Of a stretch of 30,396 nucleotides of DNA, positions 23,412 to 30,396 are shown in pieces. A program made the translations under genes and the position numbers. Location of the stretch: assembly GCA_934646835.1 (NCBI GenBank), contig CAKUES010000024.1, positions 1-30,396 on the forward strand. Reading direction: 5' to 3'. The notes under the pieces are model-generated. The model was not told where the DNA came from and did not search any database. It saw only the letters and a list, made by a program, of their open reading frames with translations. Origin of the DNA: an uncultured Coriobacteriales bacterium. GTDB taxonomy: Bacteria > Actinomycetota > Coriobacteriia > Coriobacteriales > QAMH01. Numbering within the stretch: the stretch's first letter is position 1; each line of letters opens with the position of its first letter.

Positions 23412-24386
23412 TTACATAATCGGCTCGACGTAGATCTTGTTGCGCGAGTCCGGGATGGTCTTCTTGGCCAGCTCCGTCGCACCGGCGGCAATCGTCGCAA
23501 GACGGCTGGTGGGAACGCCCATCCACATCATGTCCTCGCCCACGTCCGTTGCAGCGCGGCACCCGTAACAACCGAAGGTGATGTTGGGACGGTCGTCGCG
23601 CAGCGGCATAAGGACAGCCTCGACGCACATGGAGTTGAAGCCAGAGGCGGCGAACTCATGGCGATGGCCGTCGTAGTAGCTCATGGACATGGACAGCCAC
23701 ATCATCTGCTCCGGCGTACCCGTGAAGACGACGACCTCCGGGTCGCGCGGGGTCTTTGCCAGCGGCGTGACCATGGTCGCACGGCGGGAGTTGGGCGGGA
23801 ACACCGGGCGCTCCGCCACCATCTTGGCCGCCGCCTCCGCGTTCACGACCTTGTGGAAGAGCACGTAGATCTCGCCCGTGGCCAGCTTCTCGGGCACGCC
23901 CGTCATGCCGAAGATAGACGTGCCGTCAGGGCAGGAGTGGCGGAAAGGAGGCTGCAGGATGCAGGCCCCGCGACGTGCCGCCATCATCGCCTGGCAAAAA
24001 CGCAGGTTCTCCGCCGGGATAGGGCACTCCGGCAAGAGCTCGTCCTTCTCGATGAGGCTCACGGCAACCGGCTGCCAGCGCAGCCCCAGCTTCTCCATGA
24101 TGATGCGCTGGTACTCCGCGTACTCGGCCTGCTTCTCCTTGGAGATGGGCTTTGCGCGCTCCTCGCCGGAAAGCGTCATGTCGAAGCTGCTCTCTCCCAG
24201 CGCCTCGATGCGGATGGAGCGGGTGGGGCAGTTGCCCGCGCAGGTCGTGCAGCCGACGCACTTGTCGGGGTCGACGGCAACGGGGACGCCGTCGCGCTCC
24301 TCAAGCACGTAGCAGGGGCAAAACGCGACGCACAGGCCGCAGTGCTTGCAGCGGCTGTCGTCGTGGATGAACTTGTAATCGGCCAT
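23412..24386 (-). CDS. Two-[4Fe-4S] ferredoxin domain fused to DUF169
   Basis: A 324-aa protein. Residues 13-23 (CKHCGLCVAFC) and 43-53 (CVGCTTCAGNC) are two complete CxxCxxCxxxC cluster sites of a bacterial ferredoxin. From about residue 90 onward the protein resembles DUF169, with cysteines in PECPIP, RFCQAMMAARRG, RHSCPDG and FGCYGCR. DUF169 has no firmly established activity. It is the last gene of the cluster, 18 nt after the radical SAM gene, and could supply electrons to it or to the Mo/W enzyme; this is inferred from position and the clusters. ATG at 24386 with GAGAGGAGAG upstream. Confidence 0.85.
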   Translation of the reverse strand: MADYKFIHDDSRCKHCGLCVAFCPCYVLEERDGVPVAVDPDKCVGCTTCAGNCPTRSIRIEALGESSFDMTLSGEERAKPISKEKQAEYAEYQRIIMEKLGLRWQPVAVSLIEKDELLPECPIPAENLRFCQAMMAARRGACILQPPFRHSCPDGTSIFGMTGVPEKLATGEIYVLFHKVVNAEAAAKMVAERPVFPPNSRRATMVTPLAKTPRDPEVVVFTGTPEQMMWLSMSMSYYDGHRHEFAASGFNSMCVEAVLMPLRDDRPNITFGCYGCRAATDVGEDMMWMGVPTSRLATIAAGATELAKKTIPDSRNKIYVEPIM

Positions 24387-24404
24387 ACTCTCTCCTCTCG
24401 TCCC

Positions 24405-25712
24405 CTACTCGGTGGGACCGGTTCCCCACATCTCGTAGATGCGCTCACCGGCAGTGTTGGTCATCTGGTAGCTGCAGAAGGGAATCACGCGGCCGTCCTT
24501 CATGGCAACGGTCATAGAGCACTCCGCCATACGCTCGATGGTCGTGCTCATCGCATCCATGTAGTTCATGATGATGACGCTGATGCCGTGGTTGAGGTTG
24601 ACACCCTTCTTGAAGAGGATGTCCGGCAAGACAGATCCCTGGGGGCTCGTCGGATCAAAGAGCTCCAAGTACTCCTCGCGGCTCAAACCGCGCGTTGCAG
24701 GGATGTAGTTGTCGGGGTCATCCGGATCAGGCATCAAGAAGGTGCCCGTGTCACACAGCGGATCGCTGCAACCAAGCGGCATGATGTCTTCCACCTGGAT
24801 ACGGCCGCCCGTCTGCTCCGGCAGGCAGAAGATGGTGTCGCCGGCGGTGTAGGGGGCATACTCGCTGGGCTCGAAGCGTCCGCTCGTGAAGGCGGGCTGG
24901 AGCGCGACGCCGATGACGACATCGGAGTTCTTCCATGCGAAGTCGATGACCTCGCCCACGCGGTCGTCGTTGACGCCCTTGACGATCGTCATGCAGAGCA
25001 CCACCTGGATGCCTACCTCGCGGCAACGCTCGATGCAGGCAAGCTTGTCCTCGAGCATGGCGCGTCCGCAGATGGACTCGTAAGGCATCTCATCGATGCC
25101 GTCGAAGCTCAGGTAGACGCCGGTGATGCCCGCCTCGACAAGGCGCAGCAGATAGTCCTGGCTGCGACCGATGACGATGCCGTTGGTATTGATCTCGATG
25201 CCCCTGAAGCCATGGCGGCGTGCCATCGCGACGATCTCCGGCAGGTCCTTGCGTACCGTGGGCTCGCCGCCGGTGATCTGCAGACCGGTCTCAGGACCGA
25301 CCTTTTGCGCAAGCGTGCTCACCAGACCCTCGATCTCCTCGAAGGTGATGCCGTCCGTGGGGAAGTCAGCGCTCATGAAGCACACCGGGCACTTCGCGTT
25401 GCAGCGGCGCGTGACCTCGATCTCGACCAAAGTACCGCGGCGCAGGTGACGACCACACAAACCGCAGCTCTTACAGCAGGCACCCTCGATGGGGTACTCG
25501 CGCCACTTGGGTGCCGTCGGCTTGGTATGCATGCTGCGCAGCCAGTTGTAATGCTCCTTGTCGGGCCAGACGTACGTCACCGTCTCGCCGTGCTCAGGAC
25601 AGGTGCGGTCCATCCAGACCTTGCCCTCACCGTCCGCGTAGACCTCTGCAGGCAGGGTCTCGAGGCAGTGCGGGCACAGGGCGTGAACCTTGTGCAGGAG
25701 TTCTCGAGCCAT
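24405..25712 (-). CDS. Radical SAM enzyme of the Tes/MJ0619-like group
   Basis: A 435-aa radical SAM enzyme. An N-terminal zinc-ribbon-like section holds C13-x2-C16 and C38-PE-H41, and a second metal motif C79-C80-x2-C83-GL-C86-x2-H89. The canonical cluster motif is C104-x3-C108-x2-C111 (RRCNAKCPVCF), then ITGGEPTVRKDLPE and EINTNG. This order of N-terminal Cys/His motifs before the rSAM core is characteristic of the group containing archaeal tetraether lipid synthase and the MJ0619 pterin methyltransferase. Those are carbon-carbon bond or methyl-transfer enzymes; the substrate here is unknown. Preferred ATG at 25712 with GGAG; the frame is open upstream. Confidence 0.87.
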   Translation of the reverse strand: MARELLHKVHALCPHCLETLPAEVYADGEGKVWMDRTCPEHGETVTYVWPDKEHYNWLRSMHTKPTAPKWREYPIEGACCKSCGLCGRHLRRGTLVEIEVTRRCNAKCPVCFMSADFPTDGITFEEIEGLVSTLAQKVGPETGLQITGGEPTVRKDLPEIVAMARRHGFRGIEINTNGIVIGRSQDYLLRLVEAGITGVYLSFDGIDEMPYESICGRAMLEDKLACIERCREVGIQVVLCMTIVKGVNDDRVGEVIDFAWKNSDVVIGVALQPAFTSGRFEPSEYAPYTAGDTIFCLPEQTGGRIQVEDIMPLGCSDPLCDTGTFLMPDPDDPDNYIPATRGLSREEYLELFDPTSPQGSVLPDILFKKGVNLNHGISVIIMNYMDAMSTTIERMAECSMTVAMKDGRVIPFCSYQMTNTAGERIYEMWGTGPTE

Positions 25713-25737
25713 GTAACACTCCGTATCTAACGTTGGA

Positions 25738-25773
25738 AATGGGGCATCCCAGCATGCGCCGGCTTGCCCCATT
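25738..25773 (-). promoter_or_regulatory. Hairpin upstream of the radical SAM gene
   Basis: AATGGGGCA (25738-25746) pairs perfectly with TGCCCCATT (25765-25773) across 18 nt, inside the 83-nt gap between the DUF2064 and radical SAM genes. No U-tract follows, so it may affect mRNA processing or read-through rather than stop transcription. Confidence 0.5.
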
Positions 25774-25795
25774 CGCTTTCCTCTTTGCCTTTTGG

Positions 25796-26722
25796 CTATT
25801 TGATGATGCCCTCGGTCTCCTCCGCAGGGAGGGCCTCGGCCTGGTCGCCCGTGTTCTCATCGTCGTCGAAGTACTGACGGGGGTCATGGTTCTCATTGGG
25901 GGGAGAAACCGGCTTGATGCCGATGGCATCCGCCCACTCGAGGACGCGGCGCGGCACGTAGATGCCCGTCTGGTACTTGGCAGACTCGCGCAGCGCGCGT
26001 GCGCAGCTCAGGCAGTGTGCCAGGTCCTCGATCTCATCGACGTCGGCAACAGGTGCCAAGTAGGCGCTCGGGATATTAGCAGCCTCAAGCTTTTGGTAGT
26101 AACCGTCAAGCGCGGGACGGCCGTCCATGTTGTAGTAGATGCCTTGGTGGTCGATCGGCGTATCGAAGTTAAAGCCGACCAAAGAGGTGCCGCACTCCTG
26201 GCAGGGAGCGCAGACAAAGCCCGGCGTACCGACGACTTCCGCAAAGTACTGCAGCCACTGGAACGCCTGGGTCACATGCGCGCGCGGCAGAGTCGGGATA
26301 TCAGCGCCGATGGAAACGATAGCCTCGTAACCCTGGTCGAAGATCTCCTGGAATGCCATGTCGAAGTGGTCGTCAAAGGTTGCGCCGCGGTCCGCCATGT
26401 AATGGACCTCGCGCGGCCAACCGGGAACCAGCTCGATGGTCTCCTTCATGAGCTCGACGTTTTTCTCCGGTGTCGTGGAGATGAAGAGGTCGTAGCTGCG
26501 CTTGGGAGCGCCGGGATTGTTGGCAAGCTCTTCCTTGTTGAGGTTGTCGAGATCATCCATGCACCACATGGCGAGCTCGGTCACATCCCACAGGCTGCGC
26601 TTGAAGAAGGCTGCTGCCTGCTCTTGGGTGAACACACCGCCGCGCTCACGCGTCAAACGCGTCTTGACCAAGCCGGGAATAGGCGGCTTGCTGAAGATGA
26701 GAATCGCGTATTTCTTCTCCAC
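25796..26722 (-). CDS. DUF2064 / TIGR04282-like nucleotidyltransferase-fold protein with Cys substitutions
   Basis: A 308-aa protein with the GT-A-like fold of DUF2064. The start AILIFSKPPIPGLVKTRLT contains the nucleotide-binding PGxxKTRL motif (16-22), and GADIPTL (139-145) is the metal-associated segment. Where the family normally has a glycine-rich PAxDGGYxLIG motif, this protein has APCQECGTSLVGF, with C171, C174 and C177. A second pair, C237 and C240, follows. These five cysteines could bind metal, so ordinary glycosyl or nucleotidyl transfer is doubtful. GTG start at 26722 with AAGGA upstream, 4 nt after the MopB stop. C-terminal about 30 residues are acidic and low complexity. Confidence 0.82.
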   Translation of the reverse strand: MEKKYAILIFSKPPIPGLVKTRLTRERGGVFTQEQAAAFFKRSLWDVTELAMWCMDDLDNLNKEELANNPGAPKRSYDLFISTTPEKNVELMKETIELVPGWPREVHYMADRGATFDDHFDMAFQEIFDQGYEAIVSIGADIPTLPRAHVTQAFQWLQYFAEVVGTPGFVCAPCQECGTSLVGFNFDTPIDHQGIYYNMDGRPALDGYYQKLEAANIPSAYLAPVADVDEIEDLAHCLSCARALRESAKYQTGIYVPRRVLEWADAIGIKPVSPPNENHDPRQYFDDDENTGDQAEALPAEETEGIIK

Positions 26723-26726
26723 GTAT

Positions 26727-28982
26727 CTATCCTTTCCTTCTTATACGGCACGGAATGCCGTTGTAGATCCATGTGCCGATGAGCGGCTCTGGCTCCATGT
26801 CGACTTCCCCTCGTGTCAACAGGTTCACGTTGCTCTCGTAGCAACCGCCAAGCCCTGGCTCGCCCATGGCCTTCTCAGGGTACCACCAACCATACTCGGC
26901 CGAAGCCACGCCGTCGACCATCTCGACAATGTGAACATGCTGAAGTATCTCGACCTCAGGCGTGTCAACGCGCGAGATAAGACACTCATCGCCTTCCTCG
27001 AGTCCGAGTCGGCGAGCCGTAGCAGCCGACATCTCGACAGTCGGCAGCGGGTGCACCTTCCTGAAGCTCTCCACCTCGAAGTAGCAGCTCGCCCAATACG
27101 GTTGCTTACGCGCGCCAGTGATGAGCGTGACGCAATCGCCGTCAGGGCGCCAAGAGCCGTCAACGGGACCGTCGTGTCCCTCGGTTCCCTCGGCAGCCTT
27201 GTGGATGCCCGGCACAGGGAACCAGTCCGCGACCATGCCCGCGCCAAGCTCGTCGAGCAAGGGGTTGGCGAGCTCGATCTTGCCGCTTTGCGTCGCAAAG
27301 CCCATGGGCTCGTCTGTCTCCGGGTTGGGGAAGAGATGCTTGCCGTACACGGACGGACCGGCGGAGATACCCACCGTCTCGAAGGTCTCCCAGTCCATGC
27401 CAACACGCTCTACGACGCGGGTCAGCTCCTCGGTCAGGTTCTTTGCCGGCCACAGGTCGGGGTCCTGACCCATCGCAAGGCCGAGCTCGCGGAAGATCTC
27501 GTAGTCCTCCTTGCGCTCGTATTGCGGCGGTACCGCTGCCGGGCCGCCATAACAGAAGTCACTCACACCGCCTTGCGCCTGGAAGACCGGACGCTCGACA
27601 GCACTCGCCGCAGGGAGGATGTAGTCGGCCATCTGGCCAGTCGGGGTGATCAGGTAGTTGAGGTCGACGATGAGCTCCATCTTGCTCAGCGCCTCGTGGA
27701 CGAGTTTGGTGTCCGCATAGGTGACCATGGGGTTGGCCGCGTTGCAGAACAGCGCCGTCACGCGATAGGGTTCACCGGTGATCGCAGCGTTCCACACGCG
27801 CACTGGCAAGACACTCGTGAGGTAGCGCATAGGCAAATAGCGCCCATGGGTTGCAAGGCGCGGCCAGACCTTGGCATAGCCGGTGTAGCTCTGCAAGCCC
27901 TTGTCCTCGTTGAGACCGTGCTCGCGAGACTCCATGGGCAAGTCCTCGCTCATCTCAAGCTCAAGCTCGCTCATGAAGCGCGGGTAGACGTTGATGCAGC
28001 AACCACCCTGCCTGTCCACGCTGCCCACCAACGCCCTGAGCGCCGCAAGGACGCGATGCAGCGGGGCGACGTTGGGGCCGATCTGATCGACGCCGCGTCC
28101 GCTGATGAGGGCGCTGGGCGTGTTGCAGGCAAAGAGACGTGCCGCTTTCTGAATATCCTCCACGCTGCAGCTGGTGATAGCCGATGCCTCCTCGAGGCTG
28201 CGCGCAAATGCCGCCTCCTTGAAAAGATCGAAGCCGGAGCACCACTCATCGACGAAGTCCTGGTCGATGAGCCCCTCCTCGATCATGACGCGCGCCATCG
28301 CATAGGCCAGGACCGTATCCGTGCCCGGATACGGATGCAGCCACACGGTAGCCTTCATGGCAGAAATGCTCAAGCGCGGGTCGACGACGATGAGGTTGCC
28401 ACCGTCTTTTGCATAGCCGGCGATATTGTTCCAAAACATCGAGTTGTCGCTCTCTGCGGGGTTGGTGCCCCACAGGATCAAGCAGCCGGTCTCACCCGGA
28501 CGGAAGTCGCACTCGATGGACCAACCATAGGTCATGGTGTCCATCCAGATGCGGGGGTTCCAGCAAATAGGGCCGATGCCCATGTTATTGGGACTGCCCA
28601 GCAGGTTCATAAAGCGGTGCAAAGGCCAGTAAACCGCATGCGGACCGCCGATTGCACTGGCGACCGTCCACGGGCCATGCTCGTCAACGAGAGCCTTAAG
28701 GCGCTTCGAGATGTCTGCGATTGCCTCATCCCAACTCACGCGCTCGAACTTGCCGCTGCCTCGCTTTCCCACGCGACGCAGAGGATAGTTCACACGTTGC
28801 TCGTCATAGAGCTTGTCGATGTTCATCCTCCAGCGGCGGCAGCGCGAGACGATCTTGGTGTCATAAGGGTAGCGCGTCGGGTCCGCAACGAGCTCAGTAA
28901 CGACCCCGTCCTCAACCGTTGCATCAAAGGCGCACAGATAGCCACAGTAATGGCAGTTGGTTTTTCGAATTTCCGTTGTCAT
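26727..28982 (-). CDS. Mo/W-bis-pterin oxidoreductase, acetylene-hydratase-like branch
   Basis: A 751-aa DMSO-reductase-superfamily protein. The N-terminal [4Fe-4S] site is C10-x2-C13-x3-C17 with C48 (SRCRRW). The likely Mo/W ligand is C140 in GIGPICWNPR, the position of acetylene hydratase C141. Later segments include WGTNPAESDN, VDPRLSISA, GRGVDQ and TALFCNAANPMVTYAD. By position, the acetylene hydratase catalytic Asp next to the second cluster Cys is Gly14 here, so acetylene hydration is unlikely. No Tat signal: cytoplasmic. ATG at 28982 with CAGGA upstream, 29 nt after the HdrD-like gene, which may be its electron partner. Confidence 0.9.
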   Translation of the reverse strand: MTTEIRKTNCHYCGYLCAFDATVEDGVVTELVADPTRYPYDTKIVSRCRRWRMNIDKLYDEQRVNYPLRRVGKRGSGKFERVSWDEAIADISKRLKALVDEHGPWTVASAIGGPHAVYWPLHRFMNLLGSPNNMGIGPICWNPRIWMDTMTYGWSIECDFRPGETGCLILWGTNPAESDNSMFWNNIAGYAKDGGNLIVVDPRLSISAMKATVWLHPYPGTDTVLAYAMARVMIEEGLIDQDFVDEWCSGFDLFKEAAFARSLEEASAITSCSVEDIQKAARLFACNTPSALISGRGVDQIGPNVAPLHRVLAALRALVGSVDRQGGCCINVYPRFMSELELEMSEDLPMESREHGLNEDKGLQSYTGYAKVWPRLATHGRYLPMRYLTSVLPVRVWNAAITGEPYRVTALFCNAANPMVTYADTKLVHEALSKMELIVDLNYLITPTGQMADYILPAASAVERPVFQAQGGVSDFCYGGPAAVPPQYERKEDYEIFRELGLAMGQDPDLWPAKNLTEELTRVVERVGMDWETFETVGISAGPSVYGKHLFPNPETDEPMGFATQSGKIELANPLLDELGAGMVADWFPVPGIHKAAEGTEGHDGPVDGSWRPDGDCVTLITGARKQPYWASCYFEVESFRKVHPLPTVEMSAATARRLGLEEGDECLISRVDTPEVEILQHVHIVEMVDGVASAEYGWWYPEKAMGEPGLGGCYESNVNLLTRGEVDMEPEPLIGTWIYNGIPCRIRRKG

Positions 28983-29011
28983 CGCGTTCCTGATAATCGA
29001 TCGATCGGTTT

Positions 29012-30157
29012 CTACAGCATGGACTCGTCGCTGCCGAGCAGCTCCGGTGCCTGCGGGTCTCCATACATCTTGTTGACAGAGCCATAGACCTCGGGCCAAT
29101 CGATATCGACATCGAAGATAAGCTCCAGATAATGGCGTACAGGCTTGGCAGATTGACCGCGTTGCATGGAGTTCACGCAGCTAAAGCAAGTAGATATCAA
29201 GACATCGGAGTTAACTGCATCGATCTCCGCGAGTCTCTGGTTGCGACGATACTCGCAAAACGCAGGCGCATACGCGCTCACCATACCGCCGCCTCCGCAG
29301 CAGATGGTATGCTCGCCCTCATGAGCAAGCGGGACCAGCGTCCAGTTGGAGAACATCTCGCGCACCGCCTTGCCATAGGCGCCGTCAAGGCGATCATAGC
29401 AAGCATCGTGCATGGAATACGTGCCAGTACCGGGAATCTTCACACCGGCTTCAGCCATCAACTCTGGCAAGCGCACAAGCTCGATGTCGCAACCCTCGAG
29501 CGTCTGGGGCAGCTCGTAGCCACAGTGAGGGCATACGATAACAAGGCGCTTGATACCAAGAGATTGGACATAAGCGGCAAACGCCTTGCGATACTCTTTG
29601 AACTCGTCAAAGAAACCTGTGTCGAAGAAGGTCGCGCCACAGCAGATGTTCAACTTGCGACTGGCAAGCTTGTTATCGCGAAGCCATTTGAAGGTCGCCT
29701 CCGTCAAAGCGGGCGAGTAGCTTGCGAGAGAACAGCCAGGGAAGAACGCTGCGGAGTCAGCAGACTCATCACCAAGCAGCTCGCCTTCCACGACCTCGAA
29801 CTGAGCGATATCGCCCACATTGACGCCTTGAACCATAGAGAACAAGTTGTAGCGAAGATCCGTACGGAAATGACGGTAGTTGGAACGCAGCTCCGGCTTC
29901 TTCTCGAGAATCAGAGCGCGAGCGGGCTTCATGCCATCGATAGCCTTCAAATCAACAGGGCAGTCAACCGTGCATCGATTGCAAAGCGCACAAGTATAGG
30001 GAAAGTGCTCATACTGGTCATCGCCATTGAGAATCCCCTCGCAAACCTCTCCCAGCGACCAGCCGTCACCATAGTTGCCGCAGTCCGTGCGTGAGCACAA
30101 ACCGCACCTGATGCAGCTATCGGAGAACTCCTCCAAGGCTGCAAGATAGTCCAACAT
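29012..30157 (-). CDS. HdrD/GlpC-like Fe-S protein with two CCG domains
   Basis: A 381-aa electron-transfer protein. A ferredoxin-like start has C15-x2-C18-x2-C21-x4-C26 (the last spacing is one residue longer than usual) and C56-x2-C59-x2-C62-x3-C66. Two CCG modules follow: C142, C172-C173-G174, C209, C212; and C253, C286-C287-G288, C324, C327. This is the layout of HdrD, GlpC and LldE-type subunits that work with a dehydrogenase or reductase. No membrane helix. First gene of the cluster, start ATG at 30157 with GAGGAGAGGGG, chosen over longer in-frame starts. Likely electron partner of the Mo/W enzyme, a role inferred from the 29-nt spacing. Confidence 0.9.
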   Translation of the reverse strand: MLDYLAALEEFSDSCIRCGLCSRTDCGNYGDGWSLGEVCEGILNGDDQYEHFPYTCALCNRCTVDCPVDLKAIDGMKPARALILEKKPELRSNYRHFRTDLRYNLFSMVQGVNVGDIAQFEVVEGELLGDESADSAAFFPGCSLASYSPALTEATFKWLRDNKLASRKLNICCGATFFDTGFFDEFKEYRKAFAAYVQSLGIKRLVIVCPHCGYELPQTLEGCDIELVRLPELMAEAGVKIPGTGTYSMHDACYDRLDGAYGKAVREMFSNWTLVPLAHEGEHTICCGGGGMVSAYAPAFCEYRRNQRLAEIDAVNSDVLISTCFSCVNSMQRGQSAKPVRHYLELIFDVDIDWPEVYGSVNKMYGDPQAPELLGSDESML

Positions 30158-30202
30158 GTTGACCCCTCTCCTCATTTGGGACATCAACACTAGATGATAA
30201 CG

Positions 30203-30238
30203 TCCAATTAAAACAAAAGCCACGCTCAAAGCGTGGCT
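30203..30238 (-). terminator. Second terminator after the rRNA operon
   Basis: On the minus strand AGCCACGC-TTTGA-GCGTGGCT is followed by TTTGTTTTAATT. It is a strong, perfect 8-bp stem, 46 nt before the Fe-S gene's ribosome binding site. Confidence 0.8.
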
Positions 30239-30245
30239 ATCTGCA

Positions 30246-30300
30246 AATCAAAAAAAGGGGCTCGTCCCAGGAGCGGTCAAGCTCCGGGGACGGACCCCTT
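30246..30300 (-). terminator. Long terminator hairpin after 5S rRNA
   Basis: AAGGGG (30295-30300, minus) pairs with CCCCTT (30255-30260), with inner CGTCCC/GGGACG and GGAGC/GCTCC pairs making a stem of about 20 bp, then TTTTTTTGATTT. It ends the rRNA transcript from the right. Confidence 0.85.
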
Positions 30301-30358
30301 GGAATAGCAATGCGCCATACGGGCTAGATCCCGCGCCAAAGCGCGAGAGCCCCCGGTC

Positions 30359-30396
30359 GGCCCAGCGGCGTCCTACCCTCCCGCAGCCTGGCGCTG
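30359..30396 (-). rRNA. 5S rRNA, 3' end only (partial)
   Basis: The minus strand reads TGCGGGAGGGTAGGACGCCG then CTGGGCC, which matches the conserved 3' part of bacterial 5S rRNA (the UGCGAGAGUAGG..C.C.GCC pattern). The remaining bases to the left form a GC hairpin and the terminator. The rest of the gene lies beyond the right edge. The exact mature end is approximate. Confidence 0.75.

Noticed and set aside
1..30396. CRISPR arrays, tRNA genes, prophage genes or full insertion sequences
   Set aside because: No regularly spaced repeats, no tRNA-like cloverleaf and no transposase, integrase or phage protein could be recognised.

Overview
The window is GC-rich and packed with anaerobic respiratory enzymes. 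A short-form HisG with HisZ, large membrane-bound LuxR regulators, cytoplasmic fumarate reductase and Mo/W enzymes together point to an anaerobic actinobacterium of the Coriobacteriia, most likely Eggerthellales. This is an inference from gene content and protein style; no 16S rRNA gene lies in the window. The right edge (30359-30396, minus strand) looks like the 3' end of a 5S rRNA gene followed by two terminators, so an rRNA operon probably lies just outside.

Region 1 (1-5.6 kb): a minus-strand histidine operon hisZ-hisG-hisD-hisC ends at a clear terminator. HisD carries an unusual cysteine-rich tail. Divergent from it is trmO, overlapped by a small tail-anchored protein with an EF-hand-like loop. 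A 9-bp inverted repeat flanks the -10 box of the his operon.

Region 2 (5.6-7.1 kb): a ~130-bp MITE-like element (a second copy is at 23.2 kb), a secreted Ig-like protein on the minus strand, and about 420 bp of intergenic DNA.

Region 3 (7.1-16.3 kb): a plus-strand dicarboxylate respiration operon. It encodes a DASS-family transporter, a two-subunit class I fumarase, a type-E fumarate reductase (flavoprotein, Fe-S subunit, CCG-domain subunit) and an unrecognised 170-aa protein. It ends in a terminator and is followed by a membrane-spanning LuxR regulator. The set fits uptake of malate or fumarate, dehydration of malate, reduction to succinate and probably succinate exchange.

Region 4 (16.3-21.3 kb): a rhodanese, DnaE preceded and probably translationally coupled to a YerC/TrpR-like regulator, and a small membrane protein, all on the minus strand.

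Region 5 (21.4-30.2 kb): minus-strand genes. A GNAT-PhnP-like fusion and a flavin reductase lie downstream. A five-gene set lies upstream: a two-CCG HdrD-like Fe-S protein, an acetylene-hydratase-like Mo/W enzyme, a DUF2064 protein with cysteines in place of its usual glycine-rich motif, a Tes/MJ0619-like radical SAM enzyme, and a ferredoxin-DUF169 fusion. This set is the best candidate for an undescribed system; its substrate cannot be read from the sequence.
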